Positions 1 to 6,440 are shown, counted from the stretch's first letter. The stretch is DNA of 7,332 nucleotides from an uncultured Bacteroidales bacterium (GCA_937898205.1 CALEJC010000150.1:1-7332), one strand, 5' to 3'. Numbers and translations are program-made. Notes: a model not told the origin generated them from the sequence alone.

Positions 1-816
1 GCCGCAGCGACGGATCGGATGCCCGCCCATGGCAAATAGGAAATCGTCCCTGTGCACGCCTGTGCCGGTAAATTTGAGCAGACGATCCTGCTCGCGATGC
101 TCTTTCAGCAAGTCGATGAGCGAAGCCTTGCTGAGTGCGGAACTATACTGGATGCTGACCTCTTCCTTGCCTCCGGAGATCTCGCTGTAGTAGCGCTGCA
201 CGATGGGGATAAGACTCTCGCAGAATGCCTTGCGCTTCTCAAAGATAGGCTGGGCAAATTCGGCCAATTTGTAGTCAAATGTGCTGAGCAGCTCTTCGTC
301 TGCTATGCCTGCTTTGAGGAGCTTGTTGCGCTGTGTGAGATATTTGTTATATGTCTGTACTTCAATGAGATACTGCTTATCCATCTGAGACAGGACGCTG
401 TTGATGAATTTTCTGCGCTCTTCAGATGCGGAACTCACCATCGAGATGTCGGCAGGGGAGACCATGACTATCGGAAGAAGACCGATGTGCTCTGCAAACC
501 TGAGACATGCCTTGTCGTCTCTTTTCAGCTTTTTGTCAGAATCCTTGCTGACCTGGATGCCGATCTTTGTGCTTGTGCCGTTGTCCAGCTGGTAGTGCCC
601 CAGAAGAGAAAAAGCGTCACAGCCATAGCGGAAGTTGAAATTGTCGGAACTCGCAAAGGCGCTCTTTGTCATGGAGAGATACCAGATGGCATCGAGCAAG
701 TTGGTCTTGCCCTCTCCGTTGCCACCACTGATGCAGTTGATGTTTGGGGAGAACTCAATCTCTTGCAATTGGATATTGCGGAAGTTCTGAATGACTATTT
801 TTTTTAGACTGGGCAT
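1..816 (-). CDS. recF: DNA replication and repair protein RecF (C-terminus off the left edge)
   Basis: RecF is an SMC-like ATPase that binds at single-strand gaps and helps RecO and RecR load RecA during recombinational repair in the cytoplasm. Read on the minus strand from the ATG at 816, 272 codons stay open to the window edge. The start of the protein shows the NFRNI segment (residues 11-15) and a Walker A motif GGNGEGKT (31-38), both typical of RecF. Near the edge the GVHRDD motif (253-258) is the RecF segment that precedes the ABC signature. About 90-100 residues are missing, including the signature motif, Walker B and D-loop, so completeness cannot be judged. The ATG is the natural start, because it places the ATPase strand (KKIVIQNFRNI) immediately at the N-terminus. 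A -7-like element lies 18 bases upstream. The gene is divergent from the TPR gene. Identification is from motifs and overall pattern. Confidence 0.95.
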   Translation of the reverse strand, partial: MPSLKKIVIQNFRNIQLQEIEFSPNINCISGGNGEGKTNLLDAIWYLSMTKSAFASSDNFNFRYGCDAFSLLGHYQLDNGTSTKIGIQVSKDSDKKLKRDDKACLRFAEHIGLLPIVMVSPADISMVSSASEERRKFINSVLSQMDKQYLIEVQTYNKYLTQRNKLLKAGIADEELLSTFDYKLAEFAQPIFEKRKAFCESLIPIVQRYYSEISGGKEEVSIQYSSALSKASLIDLLKEHREQDRLLKFTGTGVHRDDFLFAMGGHPIRRCG

Positions 817-833
817 CTGAGTTTTAGTTCACA

Positions 834-841
834 CAAAGATA
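834..841 (-). promoter_or_regulatory. Possible recF promoter, -7 element
   Basis: On the minus strand this reads TATCTTTG, a full match to the Bacteroidota -7 consensus TAnnTTTG. Transcription would start about 10 bases before the recF ATG at 816. I see no clear TTTG element at the expected distance upstream, so support rests on the -7 match and its position. Confidence 0.4.
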
Positions 842-865
842 AGCAATATTTAGGATAAAAATTAC

Positions 866-897
866 TTTGTTTAGTTCAACAAAATTGACTAAATTTG
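866..897 (+). promoter_or_regulatory. Bacteroidota-type promoter for the TPR-yebC unit
   Basis: TTTG at 866-869 is followed, after a 20-base spacer, by TAAATTTG at 890-897. This matches the primary sigma factor consensus of Bacteroidota (TTTG, 19-21 bases, TAnnTTTG). Transcription should start near 902-905, giving a 5' leader of about 45 bases before the ATG at 949. The leader includes a small dyad, GGGT-AA-ACCC, at 907-916. Confidence 0.75.
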
Positions 898-948
898 CGG
901 GCTATTGGGTAAACCCCGTTTATTCAGGAAATAATAAAGACTAATAAT

Positions 949-1626
949 ATGGCAAACAAGAACACAAAAGACAGATTTGAGGCACGTGAGGAGAATATCG
1001 TTGAAACCGTGTCTACAGCTGAAAAGTTTTTCAATGAAAACAAAAAGTGCATCTGGGGTACAGTAATCGCAGTGCTCGTTATCGGTTTGGGTATCTTTGC
1101 ATACTATAACTTCGTATACGAGAAGCAGGTTGCCGAGGCTCTTGAGCAGGCCTATCCTGCAGAGTCACTTTTTGCCAACGGTGAGTACGAGCTTGCACTC
1201 AATGGTGATGGCAACAACCTTGGTTTTGCAGCTATCCTTGATGAGTATGGCAATAAGGCCGGCAAGAGCATGCCTCTTTATGCAGGTATCTGCGCTCTTC
1301 AGCTTGGTGATTATGAGGGTGCTCTCTCATATCTCGCAAAGTATAAAGGCAAGGAGCCTATCCTCGCTGCTCGCGCTAAGGCTTGTGAGGGTGACGCCTA
1401 TGTAGGTCTTGAGGATTACAAGGCTGCAGTTGCAAGCTATGACGCTGCTGTTGCAGTTGCCGACAATATCTTTGCTGCCACATACCTTCTCAAGAAGGGT
1501 GTTGCTCTTGAGGCTATGGGCGACAAGGCTGCAGCTCTTGACTGCTACGAGACTATCAAGGATAAGTATCCTTCATCAATCGAAGCATACGACATCAATA
1601 AGTACATCGCTAGAGTTTCTGAGTAA
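949..1626 (+). CDS. Membrane-anchored tetratricopeptide repeat protein
   Basis: This 225-residue protein has a charged cytoplasmic N-terminus (1-34), one hydrophobic segment (about 35-53) and a C-terminal part made mostly of helical repeats. TPR-like units can be seen at about 108-133 (YAGICALQLGDYEGALSYL), 139-169 (GDAYVGLEDYKAAVASY) and 176-208 (GVALEAMGDKAAALDCY), each with the usual G/A/Y spacing. The layout (short tail, one membrane helix, TPR domain) resembles YfgM, the SecYEG- and PpiD-associated protein of gammaproteobacteria. The TPR domain would then face the periplasm and bind proteins there. That function is inferred from architecture only. The gene lies divergent from recF behind a strong predicted promoter and ends two bases before yebC, so the two are probably co-transcribed. 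The TPR and membrane calls are secure; the exact role is not. Confidence 0.88.
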   Translation: MANKNTKDRFEAREENIVETVSTAEKFFNENKKCIWGTVIAVLVIGLGIFAYYNFVYEKQVAEALEQAYPAESLFANGEYELALNGDGNNLGFAAILDEYGNKAGKSMPLYAGICALQLGDYEGALSYLAKYKGKEPILAARAKACEGDAYVGLEDYKAAVASYDAAVAVADNIFAATYLLKKGVALEAMGDKAAALDCYETIKDKYPSSIEAYDINKYIARVSE

Positions 1627-1628
1627 TT

Positions 1629-2381
1629 ATGGGAAGAGCGTTTGAGTTCCGCAAGGAAAGAAAATTCAAGAGATGGGGCCACATGGCCCGCACTTTTACC
1701 AAGCTTGGTAAGGAAATCACAATTGCAGTAAAGGCAGGTGGTCCTGATGTGACAGGTAACCCACGTCTTCGTGCTCTTATCGCTGAGGCTCGCTCAGAGC
1801 AGATGCCTAAGGAAAACATCGAGCGCGCAATCAAGAAGGCTACCGAGAGCAAGCAGGGTGACTTCAAGGAGGTGCTCTTTGAGGGTTATGGCCCTAATGG
1901 TATCGCCTACCTCGTGGAGACAGCCACAGACAATAATACTCGCACAGTGGCCAATGTGAGAAGCTACTTCAATAAGTGTGGTGGTTCTCTTGGCACTTCT
2001 GGCTCAGTGAGCTTCATGTTTGATCACAAATGTACTTTCCGCATCAAGGAGAAGGAAGGTGTTGATCTTGAGGAGCTTGAGCTTGAGATGATTGACTATG
2101 GTGTTGAGGAGCTTTTTGCTCAGGAGTCTGAGGATAAGGACGGCAACGTTACCAACGAAATCGTAATCTATGGTGATTACACCGCCTATGGTCAGATCCA
2201 GAAGTACATCGAAGACAACGGCTATGAGCTGATCTCCGGTGGCTTTGAGCGCATCCCTAACGTAGACCTCAAGGAGGTTTCAGCTGAGGCAAGAGTAGTG
2301 CTTGACAAGCTCACAAATCTTCTTGAAGATGACGAGGATGTTACCAATGTATATTCAACTCTCAAGCCAGCTGAGGAGTAA
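1629..2381 (+). CDS. yebC: YebC/PmpR-TACO1 family protein
   Basis: This is a full-length YebC family member of 250 residues. Seen in the sequence: the MGRAFE start and WGHMARTFTKLGKEI segment (1-30), GGPD and NPRLR (37-48), MPKENIERAIKKA (59-71), a block EGYGPNGIAYLVE...TDNNTRTVANVR (85-111), GGSLGTSGSVSFMF (118-131) and a C-terminal LEDDEDVTNVYSTL (232-245). YebC proteins were long annotated as transcriptional regulators. Work on bacterial YebC proteins and mitochondrial TACO1 points instead to a ribosome-associated role in easing stalls at proline-rich stretches. For this copy either role is inferred from family membership. The start at 1629 is supported by the family N-terminus. It lies two bases after the TPR stop codon, so translation of the two is probably coupled. 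The unit ends in the hairpin at 2409-2443. Confidence 0.95.
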   Translation: MGRAFEFRKERKFKRWGHMARTFTKLGKEITIAVKAGGPDVTGNPRLRALIAEARSEQMPKENIERAIKKATESKQGDFKEVLFEGYGPNGIAYLVETATDNNTRTVANVRSYFNKCGGSLGTSGSVSFMFDHKCTFRIKEKEGVDLEELELEMIDYGVEELFAQESEDKDGNVTNEIVIYGDYTAYGQIQKYIEDNGYELISGGFERIPNVDLKEVSAEARVVLDKLTNLLEDDEDVTNVYSTLKPAEE

Positions 2382-2408
2382 TCCTGCTGCTTAAGAGAAT
2401 AATAATAT

Positions 2409-2443
2409 CAATAAAACGAGGCCTTAAAGGTCTCGTTTTATTG
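2409..2443. terminator. Hairpin terminator between convergent yebC and the EamA gene
   Basis: CAATAAAACGAGGCC (2409-2423) pairs with GGTCTCGTTTTATTG (2429-2443) around a 5-base TTAAA loop: a 15-bp stem with a single G-U wobble. The A-rich left arm and T-rich right arm supply U-tracts in both directions, so it should work for yebC and for the opposing transporter gene. The transporter stop codon (2438-2440) lies inside the right arm. Confidence 0.85.
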
Positions 2444-3343
2444 TTTTGTGCTGGCGCTGCGGCTGCGGCTTACGAGGATGACTCCGGTGAAGACCATGAT
2501 GGCAGAGACAATCTTCTGCCAGCCAAGTGTCTCTACTCCAAGGGCGATGCTGAGCCCTGTGGCGATGAGCGGCTGGAAGTAGCTGTACATGCTCACAAGA
2601 GTCGGACGGATGTTTCTCTGGCCGATAGGGATGAGGAAGTAGCTGATGACTGTGGCAAAGATGATCAGGTATCCAAGCTCCCAGATGAAGTCGGTAGGGA
2701 TGGCCTTGAAGTCGATATTGATGATCTCATCGGCCGATACCGGCAGGGACATGGCTGTTGCAAAGAGGAATATCCATTTGAGATATGTAACCACGGAATA
2801 CTTGGCGATCAATGGCTTGAACAGTCCCAGATAGAGTGCAAAGACGATGCTGTTGATGATCATCAGGACGATGCCCATCGGATGGGTCTCGCCGCTTCCT
2901 CCACCATGCATGCTATTGAAGATGAGGAAGAGTATGCCGGCAAAGCTGAGTGCCACACCTCCTGCCTTTTTGAAGGTGATAGGCTCCTTGAGCGCCCATG
3001 CAGCGATAAACATGGTGTAGATGGGCTGAGTGGCTGTGATGATGGAGCAGTTCATCGGAGTTGTGATGGGGATTGCCATCAAAAAACTCAACTGGGGTAG
3101 AAGAAATCCCGTAACCGAGGCTGCGAGCAACTTGATGAAGTCCTTCTTATCGACTTTTTCTTTGGGAGTAAAGATGGATAGAATCCAGAAGATTGCCGCT
3201 GCGCATATCGCGCGAATGCTATATAGCCCGACCGGGGAAATGAGGTTGCTGTTTGTGAGGTCTTTGCAGACAATGATGTTTATACCAAAGATTGCGTAGG
3301 CGACAAAACAGGCGATGTGCCCATATATTGCTTTTGAAACCAT
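2438..3343 (-). CDS. EamA/DMT-family inner membrane transporter
   Basis: This 301-residue integral membrane protein of the drug/metabolite transporter superfamily has two EamA halves. About ten hydrophobic segments can be placed, at roughly 7-27, 37-57, 68-91, 97-117, 126-142, 156-175, 187-203, 223-241, 247-269 and 276-293. The EamA hallmarks appear twice: ATQPIYTMFIAAWALKEP followed by a Gly-rich helix (104-140), and SYFQPLIATGLSIALGVE (254-271) followed by GWQKIVSAIMVFTGVILV. Family members export amino acids, metabolites or other small molecules, or import riboflavin-like compounds. The substrate cannot be told from sequence. The ATG at 3343 lies seven bases after the stop of the upstream hemerythrin-LuxR regulator, so the two form an operon and the regulator may control this transporter. 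The C-terminal tail (SRSRSASTKQ) is basic and should be cytoplasmic. The stop codon falls inside the convergent terminator. Confidence 0.92.
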   Translation of the reverse strand: MVSKAIYGHIACFVAYAIFGINIIVCKDLTNSNLISPVGLYSIRAICAAAIFWILSIFTPKEKVDKKDFIKLLAASVTGFLLPQLSFLMAIPITTPMNCSIITATQPIYTMFIAAWALKEPITFKKAGGVALSFAGILFLIFNSMHGGGSGETHPMGIVLMIINSIVFALYLGLFKPLIAKYSVVTYLKWIFLFATAMSLPVSADEIINIDFKAIPTDFIWELGYLIIFATVISYFLIPIGQRNIRPTLVSMYSYFQPLIATGLSIALGVETLGWQKIVSAIMVFTGVILVSRSRSASTKQ

Positions 3344-3350
3344 AAAATGC

Positions 3351-4298
3351 TTAAATACTTTTCAAGTCATCCATGTTGACCAGATTGTTTGCGATTGCGT
3401 AGATGGTCAGACCGGCAGAGGTGTGGATCTGCAGTTTGCCGGAGATGTTTCTGCGGTGTGTAGTGACTGTATGGAATGAGATATTCAGGTGATCGGCTAT
3501 CTCTTTATTGGACATGCCCTTGGCTACGCAAGCAATTATCTCCTTCTCTCTGATGCTGAGTGACTCCTGATTTGTGGAAGATTCTTCCTTTATATCTGTC
3601 TCTTTTTTAGATAAAGATTTGACGGAAATCTGCGATTCGAGCTTTTGAACACACGGGATGAAGAGCTGATCTTCAATATTACAGTGGAAATTGAGATCGT
3701 TCTCACACACTATGATATCATAAAGCACAGAGTAGAGTCTGCTATTGTCTTTATTGGGATAGTAGCGGATGATCAAGTCCTTGAGCTCTTTGAGCTTGTC
3801 GAAGTGACCGTGTTTCTTGGAATATGAAGCGATGCTGTATTCGCTGTCCTTGATGCCGCCCAGCAGGCGGTCTGTATATGTAAATACGGTCGTGTCCTCG
3901 TGTTCCATGTGTTTGCGGACCTCGGTCACATACTCATCATAGAATCTCATTACAACCAGAGAGAAGTCATCGCTTCCGGAGTAGTCTAGAGACTCGATGA
4001 GATTTTTCCTTATGGCAGGGAGCTTGAAGTCCAGGAAATATGAGTGAGCATTGCGCAGGTACTTCATCAGTGAGGGAAGTGATACACTCTCGTTGTTGTA
4101 GCTGTTTCCGTTTATGAAGTTGGCGATAGTGAGAAATGTATCCACGTCAATATCTTGATTGTCACACACTTCCTTGACAGTGAGCTCTCCAAATCCAAGA
4201 GGAATCTCAAAATTGCTCATGGCCATTAGTAGAGAAGAGTCGCCTTGGACGATGACGTTTCTCATCTTGTCTGTCTGTTTAAAACTGCGTTCAATCAT
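3351..4298 (-). CDS. Hemerythrin-like diiron sensor fused to a LuxR-type HTH regulator
   Basis: This 315-residue transcription factor shows three parts. Residues 12-65 resemble the N-terminal (ScdA_N/DUF542-like) domain of RIC/YtfE iron-cluster repair proteins, but have LGFG at 34-37 where the Cys-Cys-Gly-Gly motif is expected. Residues about 75-220 form a hemerythrin-like four-helix bundle. H85, H130, E134, H163 (or H165), H205 and E209 match the spacing of the YtfE diiron ligands as I recall them (H84, H129, E133, H160, H204, E208). A Ser/Lys/Glu-rich linker (222-244) leads to a GerE/LuxR helix-turn-helix (246-305) with LSIREKEIIACVAKGMSNKE and HTVTTHRRNI. There is no phosphoacceptor receiver domain. 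It probably senses oxygen, nitric oxide or iron through the diiron site and regulates transcription; that is inference. It leads the operon with the EamA transporter. ATG codons at 4298 and 4265 are both possible starts. Confidence 0.88.
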   Translation of the reverse strand: MIERSFKQTDKMRNVIVQGDSSLLMAMSNFEIPLGFGELTVKEVCDNQDIDVDTFLTIANFINGNSYNNESVSLPSLMKYLRNAHSYFLDFKLPAIRKNLIESLDYSGSDDFSLVVMRFYDEYVTEVRKHMEHEDTTVFTYTDRLLGGIKDSEYSIASYSKKHGHFDKLKELKDLIIRYYPNKDNSRLYSVLYDIIVCENDLNFHCNIEDQLFIPCVQKLESQISVKSLSKKETDIKEESSTNQESLSIREKEIIACVAKGMSNKEIADHLNISFHTVTTHRRNISGKLQIHTSAGLTIYAIANNLVNMDDLKSI

Positions 4299-4302
4299 GG
4301 CG

Positions 4303-4310
4303 CAAAGTTA
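4303..4310 (-). promoter_or_regulatory. Possible promoter -7 element for the hemerythrin-LuxR gene
   Basis: The minus strand reads TAACTTTG, fitting TAnnTTTG. It ends only four bases before the annotated ATG (4298), so transcription would begin at or very near that codon. Either the mRNA is leaderless or nearly so, or translation starts at the internal ATG at 4265 (Met12). No clear TTTG element is found 19-21 bases upstream. Confidence 0.35.
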
Positions 4311-4383
4311 CCAAAAAAACGCATACGTTGCGGCCACAGGTGATACTCAAAAGTAGGTATTTGAAAATAATTTTGAATAAAAA

Positions 4384-4414
4384 TTTGGAATTATAAAAAT
4401 CTGCACTATCTTTG
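4384..4414 (+). promoter_or_regulatory. Bacteroidota-type promoter of the ABC-GntR-GIN operon
   Basis: TTTG at 4384-4387 and TATCTTTG at 4407-4414 are separated by 19 bases, a full match to the Bacteroidota consensus. Transcription should start near 4419-4421. The leader to the ATG at 4478 is then about 58 bases and begins with the tandem ACACTAGT repeats, placing them where a bound repressor would block initiation or escape. Confidence 0.8.
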
Positions 4415-4426
4415 TGGTGTATTAAG

Positions 4427-4450
4427 ACACTAGTACACTAGTACACTAGT
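4427..4450 (+). repeat. Three tandem ACACTAGT repeats, candidate GntR operator
   Basis: Three perfect, adjacent copies of the octamer ACACTAGT occupy 4427-4450, about 6-8 bases after the predicted transcription start. Each holds the palindrome ACTAGT, and neighbouring copies create the dyad CTAGT-AC-ACTAG twice (4430-4441 and 4438-4449). A dimeric winged-helix repressor could bind such dyads. The operon encodes one (GntR, 6102-6440), so autoregulation is the simplest reading. The repeat is seen directly; its role as operator is inferred. Confidence 0.75.
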
Positions 4451-4477
4451 AGGCAAAAGTAACATATATTATATAGT

Positions 4478-5308
4478 ATGATCAAGATTGACAATTTAGC
4501 TTTTAGTTATGGAGCCAACGAGGTATTGAAAAATATCTCAATGGAGCTTCTTCCCGGCAGGATATATGGCCTGCTTGGAGAAAACGGAGTTGGCAAGACA
4601 ACTCTTCTCACATTGCTCTGTGGTCTAAAGAAGACACAGAATGGCACTATTGACTGCGATGGCTTTAATCCTTATAAGCGTGAGCCTGACTTCCTCTCAC
4701 AACTTATATATATCCCGGACGAAGTGGCTGCCCCAAACGATAAGGCTCTTCTGTGGGCTAGGAGCAGAGGCAAGTTCTGGCCAAACTACTCAGAAGAAAT
4801 TTTCTGTGAAATCATGCAGATGTTTGAGGTTGATGCCCAGCAGAAGATGAATAAGATGTCTTGCGGCCAGCTCAAGAAGACTCATATCTCCTTTGCTCTT
4901 GCATGTGCTCCTACTTATCTGTTTATGGATGAGCCGACCAACGGACTTGATATCCCGTCCAAGGCGCAGTTCAGATCGGCTTTGATGAAGTATACCAAGG
5001 AAGACTCGATCATAGTAATCTCTACTCATCAGGTGAGGGATCTTGAAAACGTGATCGATCCAATCATTATCCTTGATAAAGCGGATGTGCTACTCAATGC
5101 CGGTCTGGAGCAGATCTCCGACAAGCTTTTCTTTGACTATGGCAGCACAATCAAGCCTGAGAGCCTTTACTCTGAGCAGCTTCCTGGCGGTTTTATCCAG
5201 GTATATCCTAACACTCGCAAAGAAGACAGCAAGGTAAATATCGAAGCTCTCTTCAACGCTATCCATAAAAACAAATCAATCGTTAAAGCCCTTTTCAATA
5301 ATGAGTAA
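4478..5308 (+). CDS. ABC transporter ATP-binding protein
   Basis: This 276-residue cytoplasmic ATPase is expected to power the membrane subunit encoded next. Motifs seen in order: Walker A GENGVGKTT (34-42), a degenerate signature MSCGQLKK (127-134, Cys in place of the second-position Gly of SGGQ), Walker B YLFMDEP (147-153), D-loop NGLD (155-158) and the switch histidine in ISTHQ (H184). All catalytic residues are present. The C-terminal 80 or so residues are an extension beyond the nucleotide-binding core. ATPases of this type, next to a YtrA-type GntR repressor and with no solute-binding protein, occur in operons responding to cell-envelope stress or antimicrobial compounds, such as B. subtilis ytr. 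The substrate here is unknown. The ATG at 4478 follows the promoter and repeat leader. The last 8 bp overlap the permease gene, so the two are translationally coupled. Confidence 0.93.
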   Translation: MIKIDNLAFSYGANEVLKNISMELLPGRIYGLLGENGVGKTTLLTLLCGLKKTQNGTIDCDGFNPYKREPDFLSQLIYIPDEVAAPNDKALLWARSRGKFWPNYSEEIFCEIMQMFEVDAQQKMNKMSCGQLKKTHISFALACAPTYLFMDEPTNGLDIPSKAQFRSALMKYTKEDSIIVISTHQVRDLENVIDPIIILDKADVLLNAGLEQISDKLFFDYGSTIKPESLYSEQLPGGFIQVYPNTRKEDSKVNIEALFNAIHKNKSIVKALFNNE

Positions 5309-6098
5309 CATATTTAATTTCAAGAGGTTTGGTGCCTTCTTCCTAAATGACCTCCGCAATGCCAAAAATCAGTGGGGTCTGTCCTTCCTGATCTGCTGTC
5401 TGATGCCGGCAATGGTTTTCTTCCTGGTTGAGGTCGCCAGCCTGGTAAGAGGTGAAGGCTTTGCAGAGGATTTGTCCCATGTGGGACTCGTCGGCATCGT
5501 AGCAGCGTTTTTTGTCACCATGATTACCTCTCCAAGTAAGATATATGGCCATCTCACCAATAAAAAAGCAGGTACGGATTATGTCTTGATGCCGGCATCG
5601 TTGTGTGAGAAAACTCTTTCTATGATAATCGTATCGGCACTTGTGGTCCCTGTTGCTCTTGCGTTGATGTTGCTTGGTGTTGATGCAGTCATGGGCCTCA
5701 TCTTCCCAAGTTTCTATGGAGCACCAATCATATCGGAGTTTAGACTTCCAGTGCTTTTTGGAACAGAAGAAATTGTGGATGGCGTCAGTGTAAATTTTGT
5801 TATGCTGTATATCACCTATTGCGTCACAGCCGTACTTCCGTTTCTTCTTGGTGCAATCGTCTTCAAAAAGTCCAAGGCCGCAAAAACAATTCTGGTGTTG
5901 ATGGGAATCTCAATTATCTCGACTATTGTCGGACTTCCATTTATTGAGGAACTTAATGATATTGAGAAGTTTTTAGCCGATCTGACCCCATCACAGGTGG
6001 TGACCTACATCAATAACTATCTGACAATCATCTACGCTATCTACTTTGTGGTGCTTAGCGGACTCATCTTCCTAAGACTTAAAACTATAAAGCATTAG
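5301..6098 (+). CDS. ABC transporter membrane subunit (ABC-2-like)
   Basis: This 265-residue protein has six likely membrane spans at about 27-46, 60-78, 105-126, 165-188, 195-213 and 239-259. Between spans 2 and 3 lies a cytoplasmic loop with KKAGTDYVLMPASLCEK (88-104). A (T/D)Y-x-x-LPAS-x-x-EK stretch of this kind is common in Bacteroidota ABC-2-like permeases, and it could be the coupling contact with the ATPase; that role is inferred. A long segment (127-163) between spans 3 and 4 is probably extracytoplasmic. The gene overlaps the ATPase gene by 8 bp and ends three bases before the GntR gene. Two copies with two ATPases would make the usual exporter-like complex. No solute-binding protein is present. 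I cannot assign a substrate; antimicrobial peptide or lipid handling would fit the context but is not shown. Confidence 0.85.
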   Translation: MSNIFNFKRFGAFFLNDLRNAKNQWGLSFLICCLMPAMVFFLVEVASLVRGEGFAEDLSHVGLVGIVAAFFVTMITSPSKIYGHLTNKKAGTDYVLMPASLCEKTLSMIIVSALVVPVALALMLLGVDAVMGLIFPSFYGAPIISEFRLPVLFGTEEIVDGVSVNFVMLYITYCVTAVLPFLLGAIVFKKSKAAKTILVLMGISIISTIVGLPFIEELNDIEKFLADLTPSQVVTYINNYLTIIYAIYFVVLSGLIFLRLKTIKH

Positions 6099-6101
6099 AC
6101 T

Positions 6102-6440
6102 ATGATTTTTGACCCCAACAAGCCAATTTATGTGCAGATAGCCGACAATATCTGTGAGCGCATCCTCTCAGGAGAGATCAAGCCGATGGATCGCATCAGC
6201 TCTGTGAGGGAGTGGGGTGCTGCGATAGGAGTAAACCCCAACACAGTCGCACGTTCCTATGAATTGCTTGCTGCACGTGGCATCATATTCAACCAGAGAG
6301 GCATAGGCTTCTTTGTTGCAGGAGACGCTATTGACCAGATCCAGGATTCTGAACGTCGCAAGTTTATCGAGGAAGAGCTCCCCGCCTTTATCAATAGAGC
6401 TCAGTTATTAGGTATAGATATTAAAAAGATAATCGAATAA
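6102..6440 (+). CDS. GntR-family transcriptional regulator, YtrA type
   Basis: This short repressor (112 residues) has an N-terminal GntR winged helix (8-74): PIYVQIADNI (8-17), ILSGEIKPMDRISSVREWGA (21-40), the recognition-helix region GVNPNTVARSYELLAARGII (43-62) and the wing NQRGIGFFV (64-72). The remaining 40 residues form only a short helical tail, which defines the YtrA subfamily. There is no room for a ligand-binding FadR, HutC or MocR domain. Such proteins usually repress their own ABC transporter operon, with induction by envelope-acting compounds in the studied cases. The gene follows the permease by three bases. Its TAA shares one base with the ATG of the next gene (TAATG), implying coupled translation. 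The likely target is the ACACTAGT array at 4427-4450. Confidence 0.93.
   Translation: MIFDPNKPIYVQIADNICERILSGEIKPMDRISSVREWGAAIGVNPNTVARSYELLAARGIIFNQRGIGFFVAGDAIDQIQDSERRKFIEEELPAFINRAQLLGIDIKKIIE

Noticed and set aside
52..807. A 251-codon open frame on the plus strand
   Set aside because: It is the antisense of recF. The minus strand gives a clear RecF protein with Walker A and HRDD motifs, while the plus-strand product is Cys/Val/Leu-rich and has no recognisable motif.
907..916. Dyad GGGT-AA-ACCC in the leader of the TPR gene
   Set aside because: Four base pairs around two bases is too short for an RNA hairpin and occurs easily by chance; no riboswitch or operator could be supported.
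1610..1867. An 85-codon minus-strand frame over the TPR-yebC junction
   Set aside because: It lies antisense to well-supported coding sequence, with no promoter or family signature.
2441..3100. A 219-codon open frame on the plus strand
   Set aside because: It is the antisense of the EamA transporter. Its Asp/His/Cys-rich product results from reading hydrophobic codons backwards.
4427..4450. The ACACTAGT repeats as a CRISPR or recombination site
   Set aside because: Copies are adjacent with no spacers, number only three, and sit at the start of a promoter leader, which fits an operator better. No recombinase gene is nearby.
4478..5308. Degenerate signature (MSCGQ instead of LSGGQ) as evidence of an inactive ATPase
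   Set aside because: Walker A, Walker B glutamate, D-loop and switch histidine are intact, and variation at the second signature position is common in active ABC proteins.
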